In this document: positions 8,712 to 16,410 of the stretch, piece by piece
Numbering within the stretch: position 1 is the first letter of the stretch
Layout of the letters: each line of letters begins with the position of its first letter
IMG/VR virus record: IMGVR_UViG_3300017952_002888
Location: 1-24,699 of that record
Length of the DNA stretch: 24,699 bases
From: a virus
Strand: one strand, 5' to 3'
The notes under the pieces: generated by a model
The model's input: only the letters and a program-made list of their open reading frames with translations
Told to the model about the DNA's origin: nothing
The model's database searches: none
Position numbers and translations under genes: made by a program

Positions 8712-9772
8712 ACTAATTCCTTAATTTGAGATTTTATGTTCTCTATGTAGTCTGGGTTTTCATCAATCCAGTCGAGAAAATTGGAGAGACCTTGAATCTT
8801 CTCCCCTTCTTCGCCAAATGGTTTGTACCAACTCCCAGAAATATCTATTATACCAAAATCTGCGGCAATGTCAATAGCTTCTTTGGTTTCATCCATTCCA
8901 ATTCCATATCTCAGCCAATTATCGGTCTTTTTAATGGTAGATGCCATCGATGACTTATCTATTGACCAGTGAATTTGTTGTCCGATATGGTCTGGATCTG
9001 AATCGCTCTTTTTCCATCTGGTAATATAATCTGCCTTGAGAATAGTATCGGCAGCGTACCTGATCTTTTTACCGCAATCTGGTATCTTCCTACCTCTACC
9101 ATTTGGACTGGTATCGGTAATCAAGTGGGTAATAATAATCAATGTGATATTGTTATCTGGAATTATTTGACAAAACTTCTTGCACCATAAAGCCAGTAAT
9201 CGCGGAAGAGAATTTCGAGTTGCCTTAATATCCTCATCCAACTCCCCTTGAGGAATAAGCGTTGAACTGGAATCCAAGATTACCATAGCCCCCTTATTGG
9301 CAGGATCACCCATAATTGATATACTGGAATCCAAAAAAACTTCTGCTGGAATAATTTTGCCTTCAGGATCTTTTTGAATAACCTTTAGCTTGTCTGGGAT
9401 AAGACCCTTGATTCCCGAAAAATGCTTCTCATCAAGTCTAGCTTCCGAATTAAAGTAAAATACTGGTCTACCAGTAGTTCCATCGGACTGAATAAAAGTT
9501 TCATCATTCTGATGCTTCGCTGCCATGTGTAAAGCGAGGGTCGTCTTTCCGCATCCCTCATCTCCACTAATAATAGTAACGGTTCCTTCTTTTATTCCAC
9601 CTCCAAGTGCCATATCTAACGATGGAGTGATACTAAGTAACTTATGATTTCTTCTCGTCTCTAATACGTCTAGTCCAGAATAAATTATCTTACCATATTC
9701 CTTTTTATACTTATCATCCAACACCTTCAAGTAAGCAGGTAGTGGTATACTCTTTGACTTCTTTTTCGCCAT
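8708..9772 (-). CDS. RecA/UvsX-like recombinase
   Basis: ATP-dependent strand-exchange protein for recombination-dependent replication and repair. Walker A is GDEGCGKT (70-77), the catalytic glutamate is E110 in FNSEARLD, and Walker B is AMVILDSSS with D167. The segment ITHLITDTSPNGRGRKIPDCGKKIRYAADT matches the DNA-binding L2 region and the helix after it. At 354 residues it is close to bacterial RecA length, but the sequence around SGDEGCGK and NSEAR is phage-like. The start ATG directly abuts the upstream stop. It is followed by the Vsr-like nuclease through an ATGA overlap. Confidence 0.9.
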   Translation of the reverse strand: MAKKKSKSIPLPAYLKVLDDKYKKEYGKIIYSGLDVLETRRNHKLLSITPSLDMALGGGIKEGTVTIISGDEGCGKTTLALHMAAKHQNDETFIQSDGTTGRPVFYFNSEARLDEKHFSGIKGLIPDKLKVIQKDPEGKIIPAEVFLDSSISIMGDPANKGAMVILDSSSTLIPQGELDEDIKATRNSLPRLLALWCKKFCQIIPDNNITLIIITHLITDTSPNGRGRKIPDCGKKIRYAADTILKADYITRWKKSDSDPDHIGQQIHWSIDKSSMASTIKKTDNWLRYGIGMDETKEAIDIAADFGIIDISGSWYKPFGEEGEKIQGLSNFLDWIDENPDYIENIKSQIKELV

Positions 9773-10207
9773 TTATTTTAGCCTCGAAAAAACTGATTTA
9801 TTTTTCCTCTTTACGTTGCTAGCGTCTGTCTCTGCCTCTTTTGGTTTTTCAACCTTTTCTAAACTCTTTTTTTCTTGCTCAATCTCTTTATCGACAAACC
9901 ACTTATGCTTTTTCAATTTATCAGGAAGAGTCTTAATCCCTAAAGACGGAATCCATTTGTTCTTCTTAATATAGGATATTACAGTTCTCTCGCCAAACTT
10001 TTTTATTAAACGATTAGCACAAACGACTTGCCAACTATAGGTTTTTTTCCACTTTTTTGTGTTCCAAAACTTATGAGCAAGTGACCCCTCGTTATTCTTT
10101 TCTGCCATCCTAAAGCACATAGTTTCAGCCAGCCATTGTGCTGCGGTACAGTATTCTCCAGACGAGGGGGATTTATATTTAGATTTTTCAGATCGCTCTT
10201 TAGCCAT
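9773..10207 (-). CDS. Conserved-looking basic hypothetical protein
   Basis: 144 residues, strongly basic, with a lysine/glutamate-rich tail. The middle (about 18-75) has an aromatic helical pattern: YCTAAQWLAETMC, AHKFWN and WKKTYSWQVVCANRLIKKFG. I recall similar patterns in phage hypothetical proteins near recombination genes but cannot give a function. It ends one base before the RecA-like start and overlaps the upstream gene by 8 bases. DNA binding is a guess from charge and position. Confidence 0.75.
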   Translation of the reverse strand: MAKERSEKSKYKSPSSGEYCTAAQWLAETMCFRMAEKNNEGSLAHKFWNTKKWKKTYSWQVVCANRLIKKFGERTVISYIKKNKWIPSLGIKTLPDKLKKHKWFVDKEIEQEKKSLEKVEKPKEAETDASNVKRKNKSVFSRLK

Positions 10208-10721
10208 TAAGGAGTTCTTTCACTTTCTCTTTCTTTTTGCTTCCAACTTTGAAAAGCATTTCACTAACGTTTTCCTCAGTAGGAATCCTTTTCTGCTCGA
10301 AATCTTCAAATTGATTATGGGGCCAAGAATATTTGACAACATCTATCTCATTTCCTTCTTCGTTCAAAACCCCTACTAATAGGTTTTGGAAAGCTTGAGA
10401 ATGTCCAGTTTCCATATCTTGACTTCTTGAAAATCCTCTCTTTACAAATATTCCGTCTGCCCCATCTGGATCTTCAAATAAAACATCCTCAGGAGCACCC
10501 ATGCAAATCACTTGAACCTTTGTAACTGATAGATTTTTTTCGTTACAATATTCTCTCAAGCGATTCCAAGGCTTTTTATCCTCAGGTTCTTCTCCATTGA
10601 CACTATACCTATCAGGATCTCCCCAAACAATTGTTCCATCAGTAAGAGTTATCTTCCAAGTCATCTTTGTGCTTCTGATTAACTCTCTGATATACTCGTC
10701 CTTTTCGACACATACGTTCAT
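10200..10721 (-). CDS. Hypothetical protein
   Basis: 173 residues. The N-terminal part is beta-rich (WKITLTDGTIVWGDPDR), followed by PWNRLREYCNEKNLSVTKVQVICMGAP and then a segment rich in D, E and F. No catalytic motif, zinc site or membrane segment is visible. The pattern looks like a conserved phage protein of unknown role. The ATG at 10721 overlaps the upstream TGA (ATGA), with AAGGA upstream. It belongs to the run leading into the recombinase. Confidence 0.75.
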   Translation of the reverse strand: MNVCVEKDEYIRELIRSTKMTWKITLTDGTIVWGDPDRYSVNGEEPEDKKPWNRLREYCNEKNLSVTKVQVICMGAPEDVLFEDPDGADGIFVKRGFSRSQDMETGHSQAFQNLLVGVLNEEGNEIDVVKYSWPHNQFEDFEQKRIPTEENVSEMLFKVGSKKKEKVKELLNG

Positions 10722-11107
10722 TGATCTTTCCTTATTTTTTGTACGTTAGCAGCATATTTTCCCATTTTAGGTTTAGAAGATCTTTTCTTATTAATCTCAT
10801 CGGTGTACTGCGATGCCATAGGAGTTCCAACAATCGCTCCCTTCTGAGAAGGATAAATCTGTTGCATATGATCTCTTTTGATCTTTTCCATTTCTTGATT
10901 TACCTGCGAAACTTCTTCAACTTCATCCTCAGAAGAAACTACAAGTCCAAGATCTTTGAGTTCTTGATAATACTTAAGTAGGATATCTTCTGTACGATCC
11001 ATATCCTCTGCCAACGCTGAAGCCTGATCTTCGAAATCTTCGGAAGATTTAACAGTGTCTAATACCTGCTGTTTCTCTTCAATTGATAATGCACCTCTTT
11101 TAGCCAT
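10718..11107 (-). CDS. Small HTH-like hypothetical protein
   Basis: 129 residues. The N-terminus MAKRGALSIEEKQQVL, followed by two helices (DQASALAEDMDRTEDILLKYY), resembles a helix-turn-helix of the kind that recognises a repeated unit or DNA. The rest is polar and basic at the end (INKKRSSKPKMGKYAANVQK). An ATG two codons upstream exists, but AGAGGAG abuts it directly and is 6 bases from the ATG at 11107, so the shorter form is preferred. A role as transcription cofactor is possible but only inferred from the HTH-like start. Confidence 0.7.
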   Translation of the reverse strand: MAKRGALSIEEKQQVLDTVKSSEDFEDQASALAEDMDRTEDILLKYYQELKDLGLVVSSEDEVEEVSQVNQEMEKIKRDHMQQIYPSQKGAIVGTPMASQYTDEINKKRSSKPKMGKYAANVQKIRKDQ

Positions 11108-11109
11108 AT

Positions 11110-11460
11110 TCATCTCCTCTGGTTAATATCTTCTCTTTTTGCTTTAATTAAATAGATATCTTTTCTTGTTTTAAGATATTCAAAATACAAATCAAACACT
11201 TCCTTATCTACCTTTTTGTAAGGATATAGTTGAATTGTTGACTTGGTAATTTGTCTGACCCCGTAGGGATCATAGATATCTCCTTCACTTTTTCTCAAAT
11301 AAAATGTATACTTTTCTTCTCCATCCTTTTTAACTGCTGACAATTTAGCTACAGCAGTAAAATCGTCATCAACGATCTCTCTGTTTTTATTATAGTAAAA
11401 AACGGCAGACTCTTCATCAGGACGGAAAGATTTTGCCTTTTCTGACACAGATTCACTCAT
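11110..11460 (-). CDS. Hypothetical protein
   Basis: 116 residues. A beta-rich centre (KYTFYLRKSEGDIYDPYG) is followed by a charged helix (VDKEVFDLYFEYLKTRKDIYLIKAKRED). No known motif is seen. The start overlaps the upstream gene by 8 bases and the end lies 2 bases before the next start, so it is translated as part of the run. Function unknown. Confidence 0.75.
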   Translation of the reverse strand: MSESVSEKAKSFRPDEESAVFYYNKNREIVDDDFTAVAKLSAVKKDGEEKYTFYLRKSEGDIYDPYGVRQITKSTIQLYPYKKVDKEVFDLYFEYLKTRKDIYLIKAKREDINQRR

Positions 11461-11668
11461 TTAGTTTCTCCAATTTTTCTTTTAGATTCTCAATACACTT
11501 TTTCTGGTTGAATCCCTCAACTTTCATGGAAGCTTTTGTTGTGATTCCATGTTCCCTCATCTCGTCCATTGTCATTATAGTAGGATGAAGAGATCCATCA
11601 GAAAGTTTTTGGTGTATTTTGATGTCAAACGTAATAATTGCACAATGCGGTGCGGTTGTATCTGTCAT
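11453..11668 (-). CDS. Small hypothetical protein
   Basis: 71 residues: an N-terminal beta segment (HCAIITFDIKIHQ) and a C-terminal amphipathic helix (CIENLKEKLEKLNE). AAGGAG lies 7 bases before the ATG, a good ribosome binding site. A 57-base gap separates it from the zinc-ribbon gene upstream, so it opens a new tight block that runs through to the polymerase. No function recognised. Confidence 0.7.
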   Translation of the reverse strand: MTDTTAPHCAIITFDIKIHQKLSDGSLHPTIMTMDEMREHGITTKASMKVEGFNQKKCIENLKEKLEKLNE

Positions 11669-11725
11669 TTTCGTACTCCTTAGTACACATTTAAAATAGG
11701 TTTAGCAAGTAAAAAAGGGGGAATT

Positions 11726-11920
11726 TTAGAAATCACCCATAAAATCGTACCTCATATCCCAAGAAACGCAACATTTTGTGCATGTAAGTACTTGATAGGG
11801 TGTTCCTCCTAATTTTATTCCTTTATCTGCTGTAATATGCTTTGTATCGTTACAATGGGGGCAAATAGGTAGTTGAGTAGATAAACAACTAGGAGGGAGA
11901 TTAAGGTAATTTTCCTTCAT
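11726..11920 (-). CDS. Small zinc-ribbon protein
   Basis: 64 residues with ICPHC and TCTKCC about 25 residues apart, a CxxC...CxxC zinc ribbon making up most of the protein. The start lies inside the 3' end of the FmdB-type gene (20-base overlap). Such miniature ribbons often bind nucleic acid or partner proteins; no specific role can be read here. Confidence 0.7.
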   Translation of the reverse strand: MKENYLNLPPSCLSTQLPICPHCNDTKHITADKGIKLGGTPYQVLTCTKCCVSWDMRYDFMGDF

Positions 11921-12233
11921 GGATATACGTTTCCTTCTGTTTTGGGGTAAGGCTTGCTAATTTATATTGATGCCTCATTTCCTCTCTCGCTTGATTCTTA
12001 GCGGCACTTCCATCAGCAATCATTCTATCTTCTTTTTCATATCTACCCATTTTTTTCGTATTAGCGTCTGCAAGAGCACCGATAGTCGATGGATCTCCCT
12101 TTACTGAATTAGCGGATAAAAGCAACGTCGCTTTTTTGTTACATTCAGGACACTTGACTTTATTTCTCTCATTTATTTTGGCGAGTTCTTCAAAGTCTCC
12201 ACAATTCTCGCATCTGTAATCATAAAAAGGCAT
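11901..12233 (-). CDS. FmdB-type zinc-ribbon protein
   Basis: 110 residues starting MPFYDYRCENCGDFEEL, the classic opening of the FmdB/CxxC_CxxC_SSSS regulatory-protein family. The ribbon uses C8, C11, C28 and C31. A serine-containing strand and a charged, probably helical tail follow. FmdB-like proteins are common in phages and are suggested to be regulatory, but their targets are mostly unknown. The family-typical N-terminus fixes the start. GGAG is 10 bases upstream, and a 17-codon reading frame (12273-12220) overlaps the start, which could couple or control its translation. Confidence 0.85.
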   Translation of the reverse strand: MPFYDYRCENCGDFEELAKINERNKVKCPECNKKATLLLSANSVKGDPSTIGALADANTKKMGRYEKEDRMIADGSAAKNQAREEMRHQYKLASLTPKQKETYIHEGKLP

Positions 12234-12273
12234 CAGGATATTTCTCCATTACAACTTTATCTTCAATATTCAT
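12220..12273 (-). CDS. Possible 17-codon leader peptide overlapping the FmdB start
   Basis: The frame ATG(12273) to TGA(12220) encodes MNIEDKVVMEKYPDAFL. GTGGAG lies 6 bases before its ATG, a better-spaced ribosome site than that of the FmdB gene. It begins 13 bases after the T-tract of the terminator hairpin and stops 13 bases past the FmdB start codon, so ribosomes finishing it would sit on that start. It could be a leader or coupling peptide, a remnant of a lost gene, or chance. Confidence 0.3.
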   Translation of the reverse strand: MNIEDKVVMEKYPDAFL

Positions 12274-12282
12274 TACAATCTC

Positions 12283-12310
12283 CACAAAAAAAACCCGCCC
12301 TTAGAAAGAA
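12283..12310. repeat. Imperfect repeat copy A (terminator arm and A8 block)
   Basis: On the plus strand CAC-A8-C-CCGCCCTT-AGAAAGAA. It resembles 16374-16400 (CAC-A8-C-TCGTTTC-AGAAAGAA), with identical ends and a differing centre. Here the block is part of a complete hairpin. The two copies lie in different intergenic regions. Confidence 0.5.
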
Positions 12311-12316
12311 CGGGTT
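12286..12316 (-). terminator. Rho-independent terminator after phoH
   Basis: Read on the minus strand, AACCCG and CGGGTT form a 6-bp stem around a 13-base loop, followed directly by T8. It lies 33 bases after the phoH stop, ends the nrdJ-tail-phoH unit, and precedes the FmdB gene. The loop is longer than ideal, so read-through is possible. Confidence 0.7.
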
Positions 12317-12323
12317 CGTATAC

Positions 12324-12352
12324 ATTATAGTCGGCTCGTAAACCTTTTTCAA
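12324..12352 (-). promoter_or_regulatory. Sigma-70-type promoter overlapping the phoH stop
   Basis: TTGAAA (12352-12347), a 17-base spacer and TATAAT (12329-12324): five of six and six of six consensus bases with ideal spacing. The -35 box contains the phoH TGA. The predicted start near 12317 falls at the first base of the downstream hairpin. It could supply the FmdB-to-polymerase block if the hairpin is read through. Confidence 0.5.
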
Positions 12353-13023
12353 AGAAAATCGATAATTTTCCCCACAATACCGCTTCTCACGATATCTTCC
12401 CTTGTTAATTCAACGTGAGAGACGCCCTCTACGTGATTTATTCTACCGATAGCCTTCTCAAGACCACTGTCTTCTTTTATTAAATCGACTTGGGTAGTGT
12501 CGCCACTCAAAACAGCAACTGAGTTCATCCCGATCCTAGTCAAGAAGTTTTTGATCTGACCATATTCTGCATTTTGTGCTTCATCTAGAATCATGAAAGT
12601 ATTATGATAGTTTCGGCCTCTCATTGTTTCAAGTGGACATATCTTAATAATTCCTCGATCTTGAAAATCCCTTAATTGATTAAACGTTAGATACAATCCA
12701 AGTTCTTCTAAAATAGGTTCAAGATAAGGGTGAATTTTTTGCTTTTCGTCTCCGGGTAAAAAACCAAGTTTTCTACCACACTCCACAATCGGTCTCGTGA
12801 TAAGTATCCTTGATATATTTATTTCAGGATCTAAAAGATATTCACATGCGGTTCCTGCGGATATCGTTGTCTTTCCGGTTCCTGCTGGTCCAGTACAAAA
12901 CACAATTTCTGAACTATCGATAGCATCTATAAAATCTTCCTGCCCTTTTGTTTTTGCTGTTACTTTTCCTCTACTTGGTTTTTCGTCTGACTTTCTATAC
13001 TTCTTATTTTTACGATTTGTCAT
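12349..13023 (-). CDS. phoH: PhoH-like ATPase
   Basis: A P-loop NTPase of the PhoH family, common in aquatic phages. Walker A is GPAGTGKT (45-52), and the ITRP and GFLPGD motifs follow at 75-92. Walker B is ILDEAQN (145-151), and sensor SGDTTQVD lies near 173-180. At 224 residues it is the short phage form made of the ATPase core only, preceded by a basic tail (1-26). The cellular role is uncertain: RNA-related ATPase activity is reported for family members, and a link to phosphate stress is historical. The ATG overlaps the upstream stop (TAATG). Confidence 0.92.
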   Translation of the reverse strand: MTNRKNKKYRKSDEKPSRGKVTAKTKGQEDFIDAIDSSEIVFCTGPAGTGKTTISAGTACEYLLDPEINISRILITRPIVECGRKLGFLPGDEKQKIHPYLEPILEELGLYLTFNQLRDFQDRGIIKICPLETMRGRNYHNTFMILDEAQNAEYGQIKNFLTRIGMNSVAVLSGDTTQVDLIKEDSGLEKAIGRINHVEGVSHVELTREDIVRSGIVGKIIDFL

Positions 13024-14099
13024 TAATATGTACCACTTTGGATTAAATTGAGAACTGAAGAATTTACATAAGGAACAAAATCATGTCTCCTATTTGAGAA
13101 CGTCATTGAAAACTCCGATCTTCCATCAGGAGCAGTAGCTAGTGGTGTTGTGTAAGATGATATAAAATTCTTACTCCCAAAATCCCAGACATAATAATCG
13201 GTTCCTAATAATCCAACGATTTTAAGTTGATAATCAGGAGAGGGGTAAGTTGAGAAGTTTTCATCAGAAACAGCCTTGGTAAAATCTGATTGTCTAGCTA
13301 TTCCGGTAATAGCACATTCCACTGTAGTATTAGAAACAAAACGCCACTTGTTCTGTTCAGAAGCGGTAACAGATCCTCTAGGTCTCCCTTGATCGCTTAG
13401 TTCTCCATAATCAATTGATAAAGCCATTTCAATAGAAGTTAAGGCGTACTTTCCATGCTCGCTATCCCTTCCGTTAGTATCGTTCCAGCTATTGTCGAAA
13501 ATAGAGGTAAGAATAGTTGGAAAAACACAGGAACCAATCTCAATGTTGTGTGACCTAAGTGGGTTTAAGGTCTCTGGAAAACTAGGGAGAGATAACGCCC
13601 CTAAAGAACTATCACTCGTTACGGTTTGATTTCTGGTCGTAAGGTTGACAGTCTCGTTTATTATTCCTCTATCGCTAATTGAATAAGAAATTCCAGTCAA
13701 TAGACAGTACTCAAAAGTATCGAGTGAAACGTAATTCGAAGCGTTTGCTCCCAAGTACGCATCATCATCACTCCCCCATATGACCTGAACTTTGTATTCT
13801 TTGAGAGAATCCCAACCACTCATCCCAATATTTGAATTAGCAAGTAAAAAAGTAGAGGCATAATTTGTTAGGCTTGCTGGCTGATAGAAAAATTGAGCGA
13901 TATCACCAATAACTCTTGTGATTGTAATATCTATATTATTATTGGGAGATATAAATACATTACTGGATTGAATTCTCCCTGTATCATTCGGTGAAGAATT
14001 CTCAATTGATGTTGGCCTTTCTACGCTCTGTACGCCAGATAGCCAAGTATCATCTATTAAAACACCTAAAGCGTTATATCTTTGTATTGTATTTACCAT
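13023..14099 (-). CDS. Putative virion structural protein, tail-tube-like
   Basis: 358 residues, rich in S, N, T and beta strands, without catalytic motifs. It has alternating strand patterns such as FEYCLLTGISYSISDRGIIN followed by ETVNLTTRNQTV, and later TSIEMALSIDYGEL and TTVECAITGIARQSDF. These resemble the repeated beta-sandwich motifs of phage tail tube proteins, but I infer this from pattern, not a clear signature. A baseplate or neck protein is an alternative. A TTG 21 bases upstream could start it (GGTGG nearby); the ATG at 14099 overlaps the nrdJ TAA (TAATG), as elsewhere in the window, so it is preferred, although GAGG is 13 bases away. Confidence 0.65.
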   Translation of the reverse strand: MVNTIQRYNALGVLIDDTWLSGVQSVERPTSIENSSPNDTGRIQSSNVFISPNNNIDITITRVIGDIAQFFYQPASLTNYASTFLLANSNIGMSGWDSLKEYKVQVIWGSDDDAYLGANASNYVSLDTFEYCLLTGISYSISDRGIINETVNLTTRNQTVTSDSSLGALSLPSFPETLNPLRSHNIEIGSCVFPTILTSIFDNSWNDTNGRDSEHGKYALTSIEMALSIDYGELSDQGRPRGSVTASEQNKWRFVSNTTVECAITGIARQSDFTKAVSDENFSTYPSPDYQLKIVGLLGTDYYVWDFGSKNFISSYTTPLATAPDGRSEFSMTFSNRRHDFVPYVNSSVLNLIQSGTY

Positions 14100-16312
14100 T
14101 ATGTATATATAACCTCGCAACTACCACCTGCACAGGCACTCTCACCTTTGTAGTTGGTAGAATCTTCTTCTTCAATAACCTCTGTATAGTCAACGCTTTT
14201 ATATTCACGTTTCAACTCTGTCCACATTTTATAGTTGTAAACATCTTTCATCGCATAGGTCAATTTCTTAACATCATCGTCAAAATAGTTTCTAGCATAT
14301 CTTTCACAACGCTCTTTCCATTCTCTTTTTGCTTCTCCCCTAATTTGCTTTCCTATGCCTAGCAAGTCGTCACACGCTTGCCATAGGTTATCTTCCCACA
14401 ACTCTAAAGCTTTATCAATTAATCCGCTCACAAACATGATTCCATCCCCGTAATAAGCCACCTGTTCTGAGGGGAGATAGATTGTAGTAAATGGAGCTTG
14501 TGGATAATCCTTATCTCCAGTTGAGGCTAGGAGACTGATACCACAAAAGTAATCTCTGTTTTTATAAATGAAATCGGAAACCTCATCCCACTCTTCAGGT
14601 TTAACGTTGATAGTATTAGAAACATTATGTCTGAGATATGGCTTTACGCAAAGGTCTTCATTCGTTCCAGCAATCACCCAATTCTTTTGAGTTGATTTTA
14701 CTATATTAAGTAGGTCGATAGCACTGATTTGGTTCTTCGTCTTGGAACCATCTGGCACTTCTACACAGAAATTAATCTGATCTGATCGACCATTTCCCCA
14801 AACACTTTCTTCACAGGCAATAGGGTTTTTACTTTTAAAGTGCTGGTAAATAGGTTCGTTTTTGTTGGCTTGAATCCTACGGATATACCTCTTCGCATGA
14901 TGAGGATGGATACCAGAAGATGTTCCAAGCATACAACTTGTTGACCCCTCTGGTTTAATACAGGTCAGTCTTGCTGCTCTATTAACACCAATCAGTTCTG
15001 CAACCTCTGCATTAACATCTTTAGCATACTTAGCTAGCTTTCGTTGAACCTTTTCATCTAAACATATCTCCGACTTCTCCATTATTCCTGTCATAGATAA
15101 GCCAAGCAGTGCTTCACGCCTAAAAATTCTTTCACTTGCTTCGGTGAAATACGAGAAATCTGTAAAGCCAGCCTGAAGAGTTCCTATAATAGTAACAGCT
15201 TTTATAGCTTGTTTTAAATCTTCTTCATCTTTGATTTTTGATGTGTTTACTGTGGATAGGTTACATCCTTGCCAGCCAGATTGTCCAGTCTCCTCATCAA
15301 CTGGATACATCCCAATTTCCACACAAGGGTTAAATCCAATTTCTGTAGAATCTGCCCACACAAATCCCGGCTCTCCGTATTGTTTAACTGATTCGATAAA
15401 TTTCAGGAACTCTTCTTTAGAGGTTTCGCCTCTTAGTAACAACGCTGAGTTGTTCGATCTTCCTCTTTGTGGATTTTCAGCCAACCAGTTACCAGTTTTT
15501 GCATTCATCATCTCTTCATCATCTTTAGAGAAGATAGCAATAGTTGCCGATCTTCTAACTCCACCAGCAAGAACAGCGTCTGCTGAATGCATTACGATAT
15601 CGTAAACTTCTATAGGCTTAAGTTTTTTAAGTTTCTTCGAAGCGAACTGAGATTCTTCAAGTGCCTTATCCAAAATAGCTCGAATTTTTCGATGAGCTTC
15701 TTTTAATGGGTCTGGTCCCGGTGCTTTTCCTCCACTGGATATTGGACTATTTTCTGGTCGAATATTGGTATAATCAAAGGATACGTTTTTGCCACAATAT
15801 TCTTTCCAAAGTTCAGAGTCACGAAAGTAGCTACATACCAATACGCCAATTGAATCGGCCCATCCTTCAATGGAGTCTTCGATAACAAAGGTTTTCTTAC
15901 CAGATTTTGATGAGATAAGTGTAGGTAATTTTTCTACGTGATGTTTCTGAACAGAAAACCCTACGCCACATCCACACAATAAAGCATACATGCATTCTTG
16001 AAAAAATCTAGGGCGATCAACAAATGAGGTTAGGCAATTGTATATTCTAAGGTTTTTCTTGAGAGTTGGCTCACCACCGAATTGCAAGGCTCTCTGTGAT
16101 CCTAGAACCTTCTTTTTACGCATCATATCGTAAGCAAAATCAATATATTCTAAAAGAAGAGGGTTTGACTCGATATCTTCTTTATATTTCTCAAGCATCA
16201 TTCCCTTGACTCTATCAACACTTTCGCCCCAAACTTCTCTTCTCTTCTTTTCGGGAATCCATTTCGCGTACTTTGCAGAATATGTATAATCCCTCATCGC
16301 TTTTAATGACAT
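14099..16312 (-). CDS. nrdJ: Class II (B12-dependent) ribonucleotide reductase
   Basis: Reduces ribonucleotides to deoxyribonucleotides using adenosylcobalamin. 737 residues, matching the monomeric Lactobacillus leichmannii RTPR type (739). NPCVEI places the thiyl-radical cysteine at C330 with N328 and E332. The redox pair is C93 (YNCLTS) with C350 (QGCNLSTVN), and the C-terminal reducing pair is C727/C732 (CAGGSC). GGVRRSATI (250-258) is a further conserved segment. The spacing C330-C350 is longer than in L. leichmannii (11), implying a loop insertion. GAGG precedes the ATG by 7 bases, and a TATAAT promoter lies about 50 bases upstream. It needs host cobalamin and works with or without oxygen. 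Confidence 0.95.
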   Translation of the reverse strand: MSLKAMRDYTYSAKYAKWIPEKKRREVWGESVDRVKGMMLEKYKEDIESNPLLLEYIDFAYDMMRKKKVLGSQRALQFGGEPTLKKNLRIYNCLTSFVDRPRFFQECMYALLCGCGVGFSVQKHHVEKLPTLISSKSGKKTFVIEDSIEGWADSIGVLVCSYFRDSELWKEYCGKNVSFDYTNIRPENSPISSGGKAPGPDPLKEAHRKIRAILDKALEESQFASKKLKKLKPIEVYDIVMHSADAVLAGGVRRSATIAIFSKDDEEMMNAKTGNWLAENPQRGRSNNSALLLRGETSKEEFLKFIESVKQYGEPGFVWADSTEIGFNPCVEIGMYPVDEETGQSGWQGCNLSTVNTSKIKDEEDLKQAIKAVTIIGTLQAGFTDFSYFTEASERIFRREALLGLSMTGIMEKSEICLDEKVQRKLAKYAKDVNAEVAELIGVNRAARLTCIKPEGSTSCMLGTSSGIHPHHAKRYIRRIQANKNEPIYQHFKSKNPIACEESVWGNGRSDQINFCVEVPDGSKTKNQISAIDLLNIVKSTQKNWVIAGTNEDLCVKPYLRHNVSNTINVKPEEWDEVSDFIYKNRDYFCGISLLASTGDKDYPQAPFTTIYLPSEQVAYYGDGIMFVSGLIDKALELWEDNLWQACDDLLGIGKQIRGEAKREWKERCERYARNYFDDDVKKLTYAMKDVYNYKMWTELKREYKSVDYTEVIEEEDSTNYKGESACAGGSCEVIYT

Positions 16313-16367
16313 TGTTTACCTCGTTGTTATTATCTTCGTCTGTACATACATTTTAGTAAAGTAGGTA

Positions 16368-16396
16368 ATTATACACAAAAAAAACTCGTTTCAGAA
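16368..16396 (-). promoter_or_regulatory. Promoter of the nrdJ-tail-phoH unit
   Basis: Perfect TATAAT (16373-16368) preceded by TGTG. The -35 candidate TTCTGA lies 17 bases upstream but is weak. The predicted start near 16361 gives a leader of about 49 bases with GAGG before the nrdJ ATG. It follows a strong terminator, which makes an independent promoter necessary here. Confidence 0.6.
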
Positions 16397-16400
16397 AGAA
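16374..16400. repeat. Imperfect repeat copy B, terminator remnant
   Basis: Counterpart of 12283-12310. On the minus strand it keeps the 3' stem arm and T8 (CGAGTTTTTTTT) and the TTCTTTCT loop, but the matching 5' arm (AACTCG) is missing. It cannot fold as a terminator and now forms the spacer and -35 region of the nrdJ promoter. Confidence 0.45.
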
Positions 16401-16410
16401 AAAAGCAAAT

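Noticed and set aside
11680-11708. Promoter-like TTGCTA-17-TACTAA before the gene at 11668, sharing TAAATGTGTA with the 18184 promoter
   Set aside because: The AAGGAG ribosome site overlaps the -10 box, and transcription would start about 5 bases before the ATG, losing the ribosome site. The shared 10-mer is noted but not called a promoter.
12317-12348. tRNA or other structured RNA in the intergenic region after phoH
   Set aside because: The space is too short for a tRNA and is explained by promoter elements and the terminator.
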